Source: Dastarcus helophoroides
Taxonomy: Eukaryota > Arthropoda > Insecta > Coleoptera > Bothrideridae
Length of the DNA stretch: 64,000 nucleotides
Direction of reading: 5' to 3'
Assembly (NCBI GenBank): GCA_028583605.1
Contig: CM053325.1
Location: 61,308,322-61,372,321 of the forward strand
The notes under the pieces are model-generated. The model made no database searches. It was not told the DNA's origin and was given only the letters and a program-made list of their open reading frames with translations. Below, piece by piece: positions 32,137 to 43,680 of the stretch. Within the stretch, counting starts at the first letter, position 1, and every line of letters starts with the position of its first letter. The translations under genes were made by a program, and so were the position numbers.

Positions 32137-35100
32137 CAGTAGTTTTGGCTCGTAGCCCTAGCCCTAGCTCGTAGCGACAATATTTAGTGTTTTAAAATGT
32201 TTAACATTTCGATTGAGAATTTCGACATTTTTAAAACGTTACTTTTCGAAAACTTTAGATTTTCTGACAACGAAAACTTTTGATAATGTCGCGTTTTTTG
32301 AAAGGTTGGATCTTTTTCCAAATTTCGACTGTATTGCAAAATTTAATTTTTACCATTTGAAAATTCGTACTTTTCCTGAAAATGTAAATTCTTTCAACTT
32401 TTTAAATTTTCTACTTTTTTTTAAATTTCATCTTTGTTTATAATTGTTTTTGGAAAATTATAATTTTTTTATTGAAAATTTCAATTCTAAATAATTTCGA
32501 CTGGTTTTTATTGAAAATTTCGATTCTTAATAATTTCGACTGGTTTTTATTAAAGTGTTAACTGTTTTTTAAAATTTCGACTTTTGATTTTTTGTGGTTG
32601 AAAATTTCGCTACTTCTTAATTTTTGAAATTCTTGCAAAATTTCGATTTTTTTGAAAATTTTGAAATTTTACGAAATGTTTCACACTTTTTCAAAATTGT
32701 AATTCTTTTGACCTAAAATTTCAACTTAAAAAAAATGTTTCACTTTGATTCAAAATTTTAACTACCAAAAATTTAAACTTTTTCCAAAATTTTAACTTTT
32801 CAATATTTCATTTTTTGAAAAGCTTGATCTATCTAATAATTTTCAATATTTTGATTTTAATTTTTATTGAAAAGTTGAGTTGCAAATTTCCCAACTATTT
32901 AAAATTCAAACTTTTTTAAAATTTCGAATTATTTCGTAAATTCGATAAAAATTCTCAAATCCTTTGCAAATTTTGATATTTTTTTAATTTCGACATAAAA
33001 GTCGACCTGTTGTATTTAAAAATTTCTTCTTTTCCAAAATTTTGACTTCTTTTGGACATTTAAAAGATTTTGAAAATTTTCGCCTTGTCAACAAATTTCG
33101 GACTTTCTTTATTGACAATTTTAACCTTTTCTTAGATCTGCACTTCTTTGAAATTGTCGACTCTTTATTTTAATTTCCACTTTGTTCAAAAATTCCGGCC
33201 TTTTTTTGTTCGAATTTTTCAAAATTTTAGTTATCTTCCAAAATTTAAAATTTTTGGAAAACTTAAAAGTTTTTACTATTTTTTGAATTCCAACTATTTT
33301 TTTAATTTCAACTATTTTTTTAATTTCAACTATTTTTAAAATTTTGACATTTTTTACCAACTGTCGATCCTTTAGGTCCTTTCAGACATTTCCTAAAATC
33401 TTTTATTGAAGTTTTCGACTAATATTTCGTAAATTTCGAATCCATTTCAAAACTTCGACTTTTTTTTCAAGTTTCGACTCTTTTTGAAAACTTGACTTTT
33501 TTTGGAAAAGTTTAAACTTTTTTCAAAATTTTATTTATACATCTTTTAAAACATTTTCAATTAAATCTTCGACTTAAAAGAAAAGATTCTTTTTAAACTT
33601 GAACTATTGAAAATTTCGACTTTTTTCAAAATTTTACCTTTTCTAAATTTCAACTTTTTTGATAATTACGAATTATTCGATAATTTTGAGTTTTCTCCAA
33701 TATTTAAAAAATTCAGCTTTTTTGAAAATTTAATTAAAAACTGCAATTTATTTTCAGTGTCGATATTTTTCCAAAAATTCGTCTTTTATTCACATTCCCA
33801 AAATTATTGAAAATGTCGATCAATTTAAAAATAGATTTTTTTTAAAAAACTTCGTCTTCTTTTTTTCAAAAGTTTCGACTCTTTTTGAAAACTTGACTTT
33901 TTTTTGAAAAGTTTAAAATTTTTAAAAAAAATTATTTATACAATTTTTAAACATTTCCAATTAAATCTTCGACTTAAAAGAAAAGATTCTTTTTAAACTT
34001 GAATTATTGAAAATTTCGACTTTTTTCAAAATTTTATCCTTTCATAATTTCAACTTTTTTATTAATTACGAATTATTCGATAATTTTGAGTTTTCTCCGA
34101 TATTTAAAATTTCAGATTTTTTGAAAATTTAATTAAAAAGTCTGCAATTTATTTTAAATGTCGATATTTTTCCAAAAATTCGTCTTTTATTCACATTCCC
34201 AAAATTATTCAAAATGTCTCCCATTTTAAAACTTAAACATTTTTTTCGAAATCCTTGCTTTCTTTTGAAAATTTGACTTTCCATGAAAATTTCAAAATAT
34301 TTGCCTATTTTTTAAAAATTCGCATTTTTTAATAACTTTCGCTTTATTTTTTAAAAAAGGTCATATTTTTCTTTTTAAATTTACATTTTTCAAGAAAAAT
34401 TTCAAAAAAACACTCGAATTTGAAAAAATTAATAACAAAATTTTGTAATTTTAAAAGTGTGCAAAGTTTTGAAACAAATAATCACAAAAAATTGACTTCA
34501 AGCTGGAATATTTGATTTTTGAAATTTCGCTGGAGCTTCAAAATTACTTTAAAAACATTAAATTAGAACAGTAAATTGTTAACGAATTTTTTTCAACATT
34601 TTGATTAATTTTAATTTCGAAATTTTGAGACCCTTCTAGAAATGTTGACTCATTTTCTCAAAAATTTCAGTTCACTTTAAAAGTCAAAATTATAAAATAT
34701 TTTTGACAATTAATTTATTGCAAAATTTTTTTATTTAAGTTCTAAAATGTGTCGATATTTTTCCAAAAATACGTCTTTTATTCACATTCCGAAAGTTATT
34801 GAAAATGTCGATCAATTTAAAAATTGAATTTTTTTTTAAACTTCGAATTTTCTGATCATTTTAGCTTTATTTTTTAAAAGTAATAATGTTTTTCTTTTTA
34901 AATTTACATTTTTTGAGAAAAATTTCAAAGTAACTCGAATTAAAAAAATTAATAACAAAAATTTTTATTTTTAAAATTGAGCAATTGAAACAAATTTCCA
35001 AAAAAAACTTGCAGTTTATGTACAAATAAATTGCCAAAATTTGAATTTTAATCACAAAAAATTGGCATCAAATTGGAATATTTGATTTTTGAAATTTCTC

Positions 35101-36689
35101 TGGAACTTCAAAATTACTAGCAAAAAATTAAATTAGAACAGTAAATTGTTAATGAATTTTTTTCAACATTTCGATTAATTTCAATTTCGAAATTTTGAGA
35201 TCCTTCTAGAAATGTTGACTCTTTTTCTAAAAAATTTCAATAATTTTCACTTTAGAAGTCGAAATTATAAGTATATTTCTAACAGTTTATTTCAAAACAA
35301 TTTTTTTTCAAATGTTTTTTTTTTAAATGTTGTTTACTAATAAGAAATTTCAATTTTTTCTAGAAATATGATCTACTTTCGCTTGAAATTTTGAGTTTAA
35401 TTTTTAACCTTCGATCTTCTTATTTAACGAAATTCGAATTTTAAATTCGAACTTGAGAATTTCAAGGATAAATTTAACATTTCTAGAAAAATTGGAAATT
35501 CCGATTCAGATTTCCTTTGGTCCTACAGCAGTAGTAATTTTTTAGAAAAATATCAAATTGTAAAAAAAGGTTGAAATTTATAAGGTTCATTGTTTCTTGA
35601 AATTTCAATATTTTTCGTGGTTTCCTTATTTTTATGCAAATTTGAAGATTATTTTTCCTAAACTAATAATTAATAATTTTCAGATTCTTATCAAAATTTC
35701 TTTAACTTTAAAATAGTAAATTTTGTTAGAAAACTTTTAATTTCCAAAACAAATTAAATGAGAAATTAAAATTTCTACAAGAAAAAATATTTCAAAGACA
35801 CTATATTCCGGAAAAGTCGAAATTTCAAAAAAATTCTTTGTATAAAATGTTTAAAAAAAACACAAATTTCATAGATAAAAAAAGGAAACTTTCTTAGTGA
35901 AAAAATCGAAATTTGAAAAAAATTTGAAATATCTTTACAAAAAAGGTCGACATTTTTTGTTTTTCCCAAAATTTTGAAATTTTTATAGAGCTTTCAGGGT
36001 TTTTTCCAAACATTTTTTGTCAAAACTACAAAATAAAATGAACTTTAAATTGTCAAAGTGTGAAAAAACTTGACATTTTTAGAGCCAAATTAGAGAAACA
36101 CAAAGAAAAATCTGGAGAAGTTGGAATTTCTAGAAGAAATTTTAACTACAACACTTTCAGGAAAAATGGAAATTTTGAGAAAATTTCTTTATATAAAATA
36201 TTTAGGAAAAATGGAAAGTTTGCAAAAAAAAATCAAAATTTCCTAAAAAAATCGAAATATTTGAAATAAACTCAAAAAAATGGGATTTGGGATAAAAATT
36301 CGAAGATACCGTATTAACTTATTTTTTAGAGAAATAGTAAAATGCGAGATGAGTTGGATTTACATTTTTTCTTGAAATTGTAATTATTTTCTCAAAATGT
36401 TGACATTCTCAAAGAAATTTGAGTTTTTTTCATAATATTTTAATTCCTGCTCGAAATATTGATTTCTTCCTTAAAACTTTTACAAAAATTAGTGTGATTT
36501 TGATCAAAATTAAAAATAAAATAGGTTTTTAAATGTCGTAACTTCGCGAAAGAAACCTAAAATTTCTATAAAAAGAAATCACAGAAAATTTAAAATTTCT
36601 ACAAAAAATTGTGTAATGAAAAGTGTTCAGAACCCAAGCGAACTTGGGGGTGCTGCAGTTCCACAGTGCCTATACGCCAGCCGCCACTG
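32137..36689. mobile_element. hAT-like element C (4553 bp) nested in mariner
   Basis: The 8-bp duplication GTTAAAAC is perfect (32129-32136 and 36690-36697). The element starts CAGTAGTTTTGGCTCGTAG and ends CGCCAGCCGCCACTG, so the right end read inward is CAGTGGCGGCTGGCG, a common hAT-type terminus. A CCCAAG-TTCG-CTTGGG hairpin lies 50 bp inside the right end. The interior is entirely T-rich array with no transposase frame. It was mobilised, if by transposition, in trans. Confidence 0.87.
32200..36600. repeat. T-rich array cargo of hAT-C
   Basis: The array is in reverse polarity to block 2: AAATTTCGACTTTTTT motifs on the plus strand to about 35.7 kb, then a mixed, more A-rich part. Internal tandem duplications: the block starting GTTTCGACTCTTTTTGAAAA at about 33471 is repeated at about 33873. 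The block containing GGAATATTTGATTTTTGAAA at about 34500 is repeated about 570 bp later. No gene. Confidence 0.8.
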
Positions 36690-37220
36690 GTTAAAACGCA
36701 ATAAAATGGAATTTTATCGTCGATATGTGACAATGGATGAGACATGGCTTCACTAATTACACACCAGAATCCAAAAGATAGTCAGCTGAGTGGACAGCAG
36801 TCGACGAACCGAATCCAAAGCGAGCAAAGACGCAACAGTCGGCCGGTAAGGCTTCTGTATTTTGGGATGCGAACTATCGACAATCTCCAAAAAGGAAGCA
36901 CCATCAATAGCGACTATTACTGTGCACTTTTGGATCGATTGAAGGCTGAAATCGCAAAGAAACGGCCACATTTGCAAAAGAAAAAAGTGTTGTTTCATCA
37001 AGACAATGCACCGTGTCACAAATCGATGAAAACGATGGCAAAATTGAACGAATTGGGCTTCGAATTGCTTACCCACCCACCGTATTCACCAGATTTAGCC
37101 CCCAGCGACTTTTTTCTGTTTTCAGATTTCAAGAAAATGCTCGTTGGAAAGAAATTTAAGTCCAATGATGAAGTAATCGCTGAAACTAAGACCTATTTTG
37201 ACGAGAAAGAGGAATCGTAG
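36690..37220 (+). pseudogene. Mariner transposase, C-terminal half (DDD core)
   Basis: The reading frame resumes exactly at RNKMEFYRRYVTMDETWLH. The catalytic triad is visible: Asp in TMDETW, Asp in LFHQDNAPCHKS and Asp in YSPDLAPSDFFLF, with the D34D spacing of mariners. A stop and frame change follow the first Asp (near 36758), and a further shift removes the expected WDA motif region. It ends with EVIAETKTYFDEKEES and a stop at about 37220. Confidence 0.88.
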
Positions 37221-37365
37221 TATAAAAGTGGTATCGAAAAGTTGGAAAATCACTATACTTGTTGTATCGCCCTCGAAGGCAACTATGTTGAATAATAAAA
37301 TCGAGTTTTGTCAAAATTTAGTTTTTTTTCTTACTTATCCTACGGTCTTATTGAATGACCTGGTA

Positions 37366-37490
37366 AATACCTGAAACCAAGAAACCAAAATACAGTATCT
37401 TTCTAAAGATGACAGTTGGCTATCGAAACACGTTAGCCAACAACCTGTTATTATTTTTTTTAATTTTTCTTGGTTTCAGGAAACAAGATT
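37366..37490 (+). repeat. Penelope/retrozyme-like repeat end
   Basis: CTGAAACCAAGAAACC, then CTAAAGATGACAGTTGGCTA and TCGAAACACGTTAGCC, then the CTTGGTTTCAGGAAACAAG tail. This copy has CTAAAGA in place of CTGAAGA, so the hammerhead-like core is damaged. It lies directly 3' of the mariner TA. Confidence 0.5.
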
Positions 37491-37675
37491 TTTATAGCAA
37501 TAATAATTTCAACATAATAATGTTAATATTTCAAAAATGTTTCGATGTTTGGACAAGCAAACAAAAGCTGAACCAATTAATTTTGGGTGAAATCATAGTG
37601 ATTGACAATTTGCCCCAAATATCTAGAACTGGACAAACTGAGGTGAACCATGTTTCGTCAACCGCAGTCGATCAA
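37491..37675. other. Intron 2 start, unique sequence
   Basis: No repeat was recognised. It leads from the donor of exon 2 into the repeat-filled intron. Confidence 0.4.
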
Positions 37676-37680
37676 CTTAC

Positions 37681-37974
37681 CTCGCCGGATTCGGCGCCCG
37701 AAACGTCGGTCGCCTCTGCGTCTGTCATTTCCTTAGGCGATAATTTGTCCGAATCTTCTTCTTGTCGCGGCTGCACGTACAACAGTTGCGGTTGAGGTGA
37801 CGGTTGCAATTGAGGTTGCGATTGTAGTTGCGGTTGTTGCGGGGGCGCTTGCGGTGATTCTCGTCTCGATGACGGCTGTTCGCTTTTGGAACGATTGGTC
37901 GCCGGTGAACGTTTCGATTGCGGTTTGCTTTTAGTTTTGTCTGATTTGTAACTTTTTTGACTCGGCTTTTTCTC
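37681..37974 (-). CDS. Coiled-coil gene, exon 2 (basic, Q/P-rich)
   Basis: This exon is 294 nt, 98 codons, open throughout and GC-richer than all surrounding sequence. The first half is K/S/R-rich (SQKSYKSDKTKSKPQSKR). A Q/P run (about residues 41-64 of the exon) with alternating CCG/CAA codons follows, then an acidic end (SDKLSPKEMTDAEATDVSG). The donor GGCGAG|GTAAGTTG is a near-perfect consensus. The composition suggests a disordered region able to bind nucleic acid or acidic partners, but no domain is recognised. The 5' boundary could also be 3 nt or so further in (GGAG|AAA) with phase unchanged. Confidence 0.75.
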
Positions 37975-38022
37975 CTTTACAGAACGAATTTATTTGTAAC
38001 AATGTGGGGCCCAACCTAACAC

Positions 38023-38067
38023 CTTGCTTTTGTCGACTTTGTCGATGATAGCGAGACGAAGGGACAT
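38023..38067 (-). CDS. Coiled-coil gene, exon 1 (start codon)
   Basis: The ATG at 38067 follows an AT-rich leader ending TTTCCAAA and encodes the 15 residues MSLRLAIIDKVDKSK. A GT donor (AAG|GTGTTAGG) follows immediately. The 48-bp intron (37975-38022) ends TTCTGTAAAG and keeps phase 0. The start was chosen because no in-frame upstream coding is visible and the frame joins the 98-codon exon 2 exactly. The acceptor has A rather than C/T before AG, which is a weakness. A start within exon 2 is unlikely, since its first Met is late. Confidence 0.6.
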
Positions 38068-38109
38068 TTTGGAAATTTAAATTTTAAAACCTAATTACTT
38101 ACTACTATT

Positions 38110-40410
38110 TAGTCGCCTACGTTATGTTCGATAAAAAAATTGCAATTTTCCAGAGAGAGCTAAATTTTGAAAATAAATTTGCAATTTCGAGGAGACGAAT
38201 TTAAAAAAAAACCAACTTTTCAGGTAAATTCGATTTTTGAGAAAATTGGTAAAATAATTTCGAACGAAAATTCCAAGAAAATTTCGAGAAATGTTAAACT
38301 TTAAACATTTCCCAGAGAAGCCAATTTTTGAGAAAAAGGACATTTCGAAAAAAATTGGAAAAAAATCAAGAGATTAAAAAAATGATTTTGTCTAATTCTG
38401 AAAAAGGAAGAAATTTCGAAAAAAATAAATTTATGGGAAATTCTCAAAAAGACAAAATTTTAGAAAAAAACGTCGAATTTTGACAATAGATCAAAACCCA
38501 AAACAAATTTAAAAATCTGACATTTTTAGACAATTTATAATTTTTTCAAAAATTGCCAAATTTCGGAAAGAGAAATTTTAAGAATAAACTGGAAGCTTAG
38601 AAAAAATTGTTGAAATTTAAAAAAGTCTAAGTTTTTTAGAAAAGAAGAAAAAAGTCTAATTTTGGAAAAAATGTCAAGGAAAAGTCAAAATTTAAGTAAA
38701 GTTCAAAACATCGGCAAAAAATTTACAATTTTCCGGAGAAAGTTAAATTTTGAAAATAAATTTGAAATTTCGAGAACAAGACGATTTAAAAAAATCCAAA
38801 TTTTTAGATAAATTCATATTTTGAGAACATTTGTAAAAAAATTTCGAAAGAAATTTCCAAGAAAATTTCGAGTAGCGTTAAACTTTAAAAAAAGGTCAAC
38901 ATTATCCAGAAAAAGCCAAATTTTCAGTAAAAGGAAGACATTTCGAAAAAAAAATGGGAAAAACCAAGAGATTAGAAAAATGAATTTGTCTAATTCGGAA
39001 AAAGGGAGAAATTCCAAAAAAAATAAATTTATGGAAAATTCTCAAAAAGACAACATTTTAGAAAAAAACGTCGAATTTTGACAATAGATCAAAACCCAAA
39101 ACAAATTTAAAAACCTGACATTTTTAGACAATTTAGAATTTTTTGAAATATAGTAAAATTTCGAAGAAAGAAATTGTAAAAATCAACTGGAAGCTTAGAA
39201 AAAATTGTTGAAATTTAAATAAGCCAAAGTTTTTCAGAGAAGAATAAAAAAGTCAAATTTTAGGAAAAATTTCAAAGAAAAAGTCAAAATTTTAAGAAAA
39301 GTTCGACACATCGACAAAACATTTACAATTTTCCGGAGAAAGTTAAATTTTGAGAATAAATTTGAAATTTCGAAAACAAGACGATTTAAAAAAATCCAAA
39401 TTTTCAGATAAATTCGAATTTTGGGAACATTTGTAAAATAATTTCGAAAGAAATTTCCAAGAAAATTTCGAGAAAAGTTCTAAACTTTAAAAAAAGGTAA
39501 AAATTTCCCAGAAAAAGTCGAATTTTGAGAAAAAGGAAGAGATTTTGAAAATAATTGGGAAAAACGATTTAAAAAATAATAAATTTGTCCAAAGTTCTCA
39601 AATAAGGGCAAAATTTCAAAAAAAAAACGTCTAATTTCGATAATAGATTGAAACTCAAAACAAATTTAAAAAACTTGAGATAAAAGAGAAATTGTAAAAA
39701 TAAACTGGAAGCTTAAAAAAGTGTCGGACTGTAAAAAAGTCGAAGTTTTTCAAAGAAGTAGAAAAAAGTCGAATTTTAGGAAAAATTTCAAGGAAAAAGT
39801 CAACCTTTTAAAAAAGTTCCAAATTTCGATAAATATTTGCAATTTTCCAGAGAAAATTAAATTTTGAGAATAAATTTGAAATTTCTAATACAAGACGAAT
39901 TAAAAAAACTTCAAATTTTCGAATTTTAAGAAAATTGGTAGAATAATTTCGAAAGGAAAGGCCATGTTGATAAAACTTCCAATTTCGAGAAGTGTTAAAC
40001 TTTAAAAAAAAATCTAAATTTCCCAGAGAAAGTCAAACTTTTAGATAAAAAATCGAATTTGGAGATTTGAAAATAAATGAATTTTGTTCGAAATAAGAGA
40101 TGATATTTCCGGAAAAATCTGAATTTTGAAAAAAAAGAGATTTCGAAAAATATGATCTTGTCAAAAATTCTTAAATAAGCAAAATTTTTAAAAAAATAGG
40201 TCGAATTTCGACAATAGATTGAATCTCAGAAAAAATTTAAAAACCCAAAATTTTCAGACAAATTTGAATTTTGTGAAAAATTGTAAAATCTCGAAAAGAG
40301 AAATTGTACAAAATTAAAAGCTTAGGAAAAATTGTCAAACTTTAAAAAGTCGAAGTTTTTGAGAGAATAAGAAAATAATTTGCAGTTTTCCAGAGAAAGT
40401 TAAATTTTGA
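38110..40410. repeat. A-rich array, block 3a
   Basis: This block lies upstream of the coiled-coil gene start. Higher-order units of about 600 bp carry TTTACAATTTTCCGGAGAAA, GTTAAATTTTGAAAATAAAT, CAAGAAAATTTCGAGAA and GATCAAAACCCAAAACAAAT (near 38.7, 39.3, 39.85 kb). No gene and no promoter motif could be picked out in the first few hundred bases upstream of the ATG at 38067. Confidence 0.8.
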
Positions 40411-40416
40411 GAATGT

Positions 40417-43400
40417 GAAATTTTCGTCTGAAAATGCCATTTCTTTTTCGAAGTTCATTTTTTCTTCAAATTTTTGTTAAAATTAGTCATTTTTTTCGAA
40501 TTTGATTTTTTGGCAATATCAGATTTTCCTTGAAATCGGTATTTTTCTTAAAATCCTAAAATTTTGTTTAAAATTTCTCTCACACAAATCGACTATTCTC
40601 AAAATTTGTCTTTTTTCGTAAAATTCGACTGGCAATTTCAAGTTTTTCCTTAGTCTCTCTCTGACTTAAGCAGTCAAGAAAAAATAAAAATTCGGCCGGG
40701 AAATGTCGACTTTTTCTCAAAATTTACCCATTTTTCGAAATTTCGACAAAATTCGACTCTTTATAAAAAATTTTAAATTTTTACTAAATTTTCACTTTTT
40801 TCTCGAAATTTAGAACTTTTTCTCTAATTCAATTTTATTCTTTAAAGTTTCAATCTTTCCCCGAAAATTTCGTTGTTCTTTTTTCTACAAGTTCTTTTTG
40901 GTTTTGGAAATTCGATTTTTGCCTCGAAATTCGAGAAAATTTCAATATTTTTCTCAAAATTCTTCTATTTTCGAAATTTGTCTTTATCTGAAATTGCGAT
41001 ACTTTAAATTACAGAAAATCTCAATCTTTTTCTCCCAAAATTTGTCTTTATCTCAAAATTTTCGTCTGAAAATGACATTTCTTTTTCCAAATTCATTTTT
41101 CTTCAAATTTTTGTTAAAATTGGTCATTTTTTTCGAATTTGATTTTTTGGTAATTTCAGATTTTCCTTGAAATCGGCATTTCTCTTAAAATCTTGAAATT
41201 TTGTTTAAAATTTCTCTCTCACAATCGACTATTCTCAAAATTTGTCTTTTTTCGTAAAATTCGACTGGCAATTTCAAGTTTTTCCTTAGTCTCTCTCTGA
41301 CTGAAACAGTTAAGAAAAAATAAAAATTCGGCCAGGAAATGTCGACTTTTTCTCAAAATTTACCCATTTTTCGAAATTTCGACAAAATTCGACTCTTTAT
41401 AAAAAATTTTAAATTTTTACTAAATTTTCACTTTTTTCTCGAAATTTAGAACTTTTTCTCTAATTCGAATTTTATTCTTTAAAGTTTCAATCTTTCCCTG
41501 AAAATTTCGTTGTTCTTTTTTCTACAAGTTCTTTTTGTTTTTGGAAATTCGATTTTTGCCTCGAAATTCGAGAAAATTTCAATATTTTTCTTAAAATTCT
41601 TCTATTTTTGAAATTTATCTTTATCTGAAATTGCGATACTTTAAATTACAGAAAATCTCAATTTTTTTCTCCCAAAATTTGTCATTATCTCAAAATTTTC
41701 GTCCGAAAATGACATTTCTTTTTCGGAATTCATTTTTTCTTCAAATTTTTGTTAAAATTAGTCATTTTTTTCGAATTTGATTTTTTGGGAATTTCAGATT
41801 TTCCTTAAAATCGGTATTTTTCTTAAAATCTTGAAATTTTGTTTAAAATTTCTCTCTCACAATCGACTATTCTCAAAATTTGTCTTTTTTCGTAAAATTC
41901 GACTGGCAATTTCAAGTTTTTCCTTAGTCTCTTTCTGACTTAAGCAGTAAAGAAAAAATAAAAATTTGGCCGGGAAATGTCGACTTTTTCTCAAAATTTA
42001 CCCATTTTTCGAAATTTCGACAAAATTCGACTCTATAAAAAATTTTCAATTTTTACTAAATTTTCACTTTTTTCTCGAAATTTAGAACTTTTTCTCTAAT
42101 TCGATTTTATTCTTTAAAGCTTCAATCTTTCCCTGAAAATTCCTTTGTTCTTCTTTCTACAAGTTCTTTTTGTTTTTGGAAATTCGATTTTTGCCTCGAA
42201 ATTCGAGAAAATTTTAATATTTTTCTCAAAATTCTTCTATTTTCCAAATTTATCTTTATCTGAAATTGCGATACTTTAAATTACAGAAAATCTCAATTTT
42301 TTTCTCCCAAAATTTGTCTTTATCTCAAAATTTTCGTCTGAAAATGACATTTCTTTTTCGAAATTCATATTTTCTTCAAATTTTTGTTAAAATTAGTAAT
42401 TTTTTTCGAATTTGATTTTTTGGCAATTTCAAATTTTCCTTGGAATCGGCATTTTTCTTAAAATCTTGAAATTTTGTTTAAAATTTCTCTCTCACAATCG
42501 ACTATTCTCAAAATTTGTCTTTTTTCGTAAAATTCGACTGGCAATTTCAAGTTTTTCCTTAGTCTCTTTCTGACTTAAGCAGTCAAGAAAAAATAAAAAT
42601 TGGGCCAGGAAATGTCGACTTTTTCTCAAAATTTACCCATTTTTCGAAATTTCGACAAAATTCGACTCTATAAAAAATTTGAAATTTTTACTAAATTTTC
42701 ACTTTTTTCTCGAAATTTAGAACTTTTTCTCTAATTCGATTTTATTCCTTAAAGTTTCAATCTTTCCCTGAAAATTTCGTTGTTCTTTTTTTTACAACTT
42801 CTTTTTGTTTTTGGAAATTCGATTTTTGCCTCGAAATTCGAGAAAATTCAATATTTTTCTCAAAATTCTTCTATTTTCGAAATTTATCTTTATCTGAAAT
42901 TGCGATACTTTAAATTACAGAAAATCTCAATTTTTTTCTCCCAAAATTTGTCTTTATCTCAAAATTTTCGTCTGAAAATGACGTTTCTTTTTCCAAATTC
43001 ATTTTTCTTCAGATTTTTGTTAAAATTAGTCATTTTTTTCGAATTTGATTTTTTGGGAATTTCAGATTTTCCTTAAAATCGGTATTTTTCTTAAAATCTT
43101 GAAATTTTGTTTAAAATTTCTCTCTCACAATCGACTATTCTCAAAATTTATCTTTTTTTCGTAAAATTTGACTGGCAATTTCAAGTTTTTCCTTAGTCTC
43201 TCTCTGACTTAAGCAGTCAAGAAAAAATAAAAATTCGGCCGGGAAATGTCGACTTTTTCTCAAAATTTACCCATTTTTCGAAATTTCGGCAAAATTCGAC
43301 TCTTTATAAAAAATTTTAAATTTTTACTAAATTTTCACTTTTTTCTCGAAATTTAGAACTTTTTCTCTAATTCGATATTATTCTTTAAAGTTTCAATCTT

Positions 43401-43680
43401 TCCCTGAAAATTTCGTTGTTCTTTTTTCTACAAGTTCTTGTTTTTGGAAATTCGATTTTTGCCTCGAAATTCGAGAAAATTTCAATATTTTTCTAAAAAT
43501 TCTTCTATTTTCGAAATTTATCTTTATCCGAAATTGCGATACTTTAAATTACAGAAAATCTCAATTTTTTCTCCCAAAATTTGTCTTTACCTTAAAATAT
43601 TCGTCCGAAAATGACATTTCTTTTTCGAAATTCATTTTTTCTTCAAATTTGTAATAAAATTAGTCATTTTTTTTCGAATT
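40417..43680. repeat. 636-bp tandem repeat, about five units
   Basis: TAGTCTCT landmarks occur at 40651, 41287, 41925, 42560 and 43194 (spacings 636, 638, 635, 634). Units are far more alike than the surrounding array and share GAATTCGACTGGCAATTTCA-type blocks and AAGCAGTCAAGAAAAAATAA. The plus strand is T-rich here, opposite to both flanks, so the whole block is inverted relative to its neighbours. Identical 90-98-residue frames in two units are repeat artefacts. Confidence 0.9.

Larger units (their letters stand above)
31525..37363 (+). mobile_element. Mariner element, split by a nested hAT-like insertion
   Basis: Terminal inverted repeats: the left end ACAGTCCATTTGAAAAGTCC then ATAGGATGACACAG matches the reverse complement of the right end (CCAGGTCATTCAATAAGACC then GTAGGATAAGTAAG). 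TA dinucleotides flank both ends (31523-31524 and 37364-37365). After removing the 4553-bp nested element and one 8-bp target copy, the mariner is 1278 bp, the normal family length. The transposase has all motifs but several frameshifts, so it is inactive. Confidence 0.9.
10243..38067 (-). other. Gene span: large-intron coiled-coil protein gene (unrecognised family)
   Basis: Eight minus-strand segments join with consistent splice phases: 38067-38023, 37974-37681, 30423-30325, 16220-16190, 11240-10777, 10725-10634, 10474-10339 and 10248-10243 (ATT then TAA). Internal coding length is 1161 nt (387 codons), so the full product is about 388 residues. The N-terminus is basic and Q/P-rich, the rest mainly coiled coil. 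Introns 2, 3 and 4 are about 7.3, 14.1 and 4.9 kb and hold the mariner/hAT nest, the gypsy element and hAT-B. The others are 48, 51, 159 and 90 bp. Splice sites and open frames are seen directly. Joining them into one gene is inference, and exon 4 is the weakest link. I do not recognise the protein; centrosomal, ciliary or motor-adaptor proteins have similar architecture. Confidence 0.6.
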
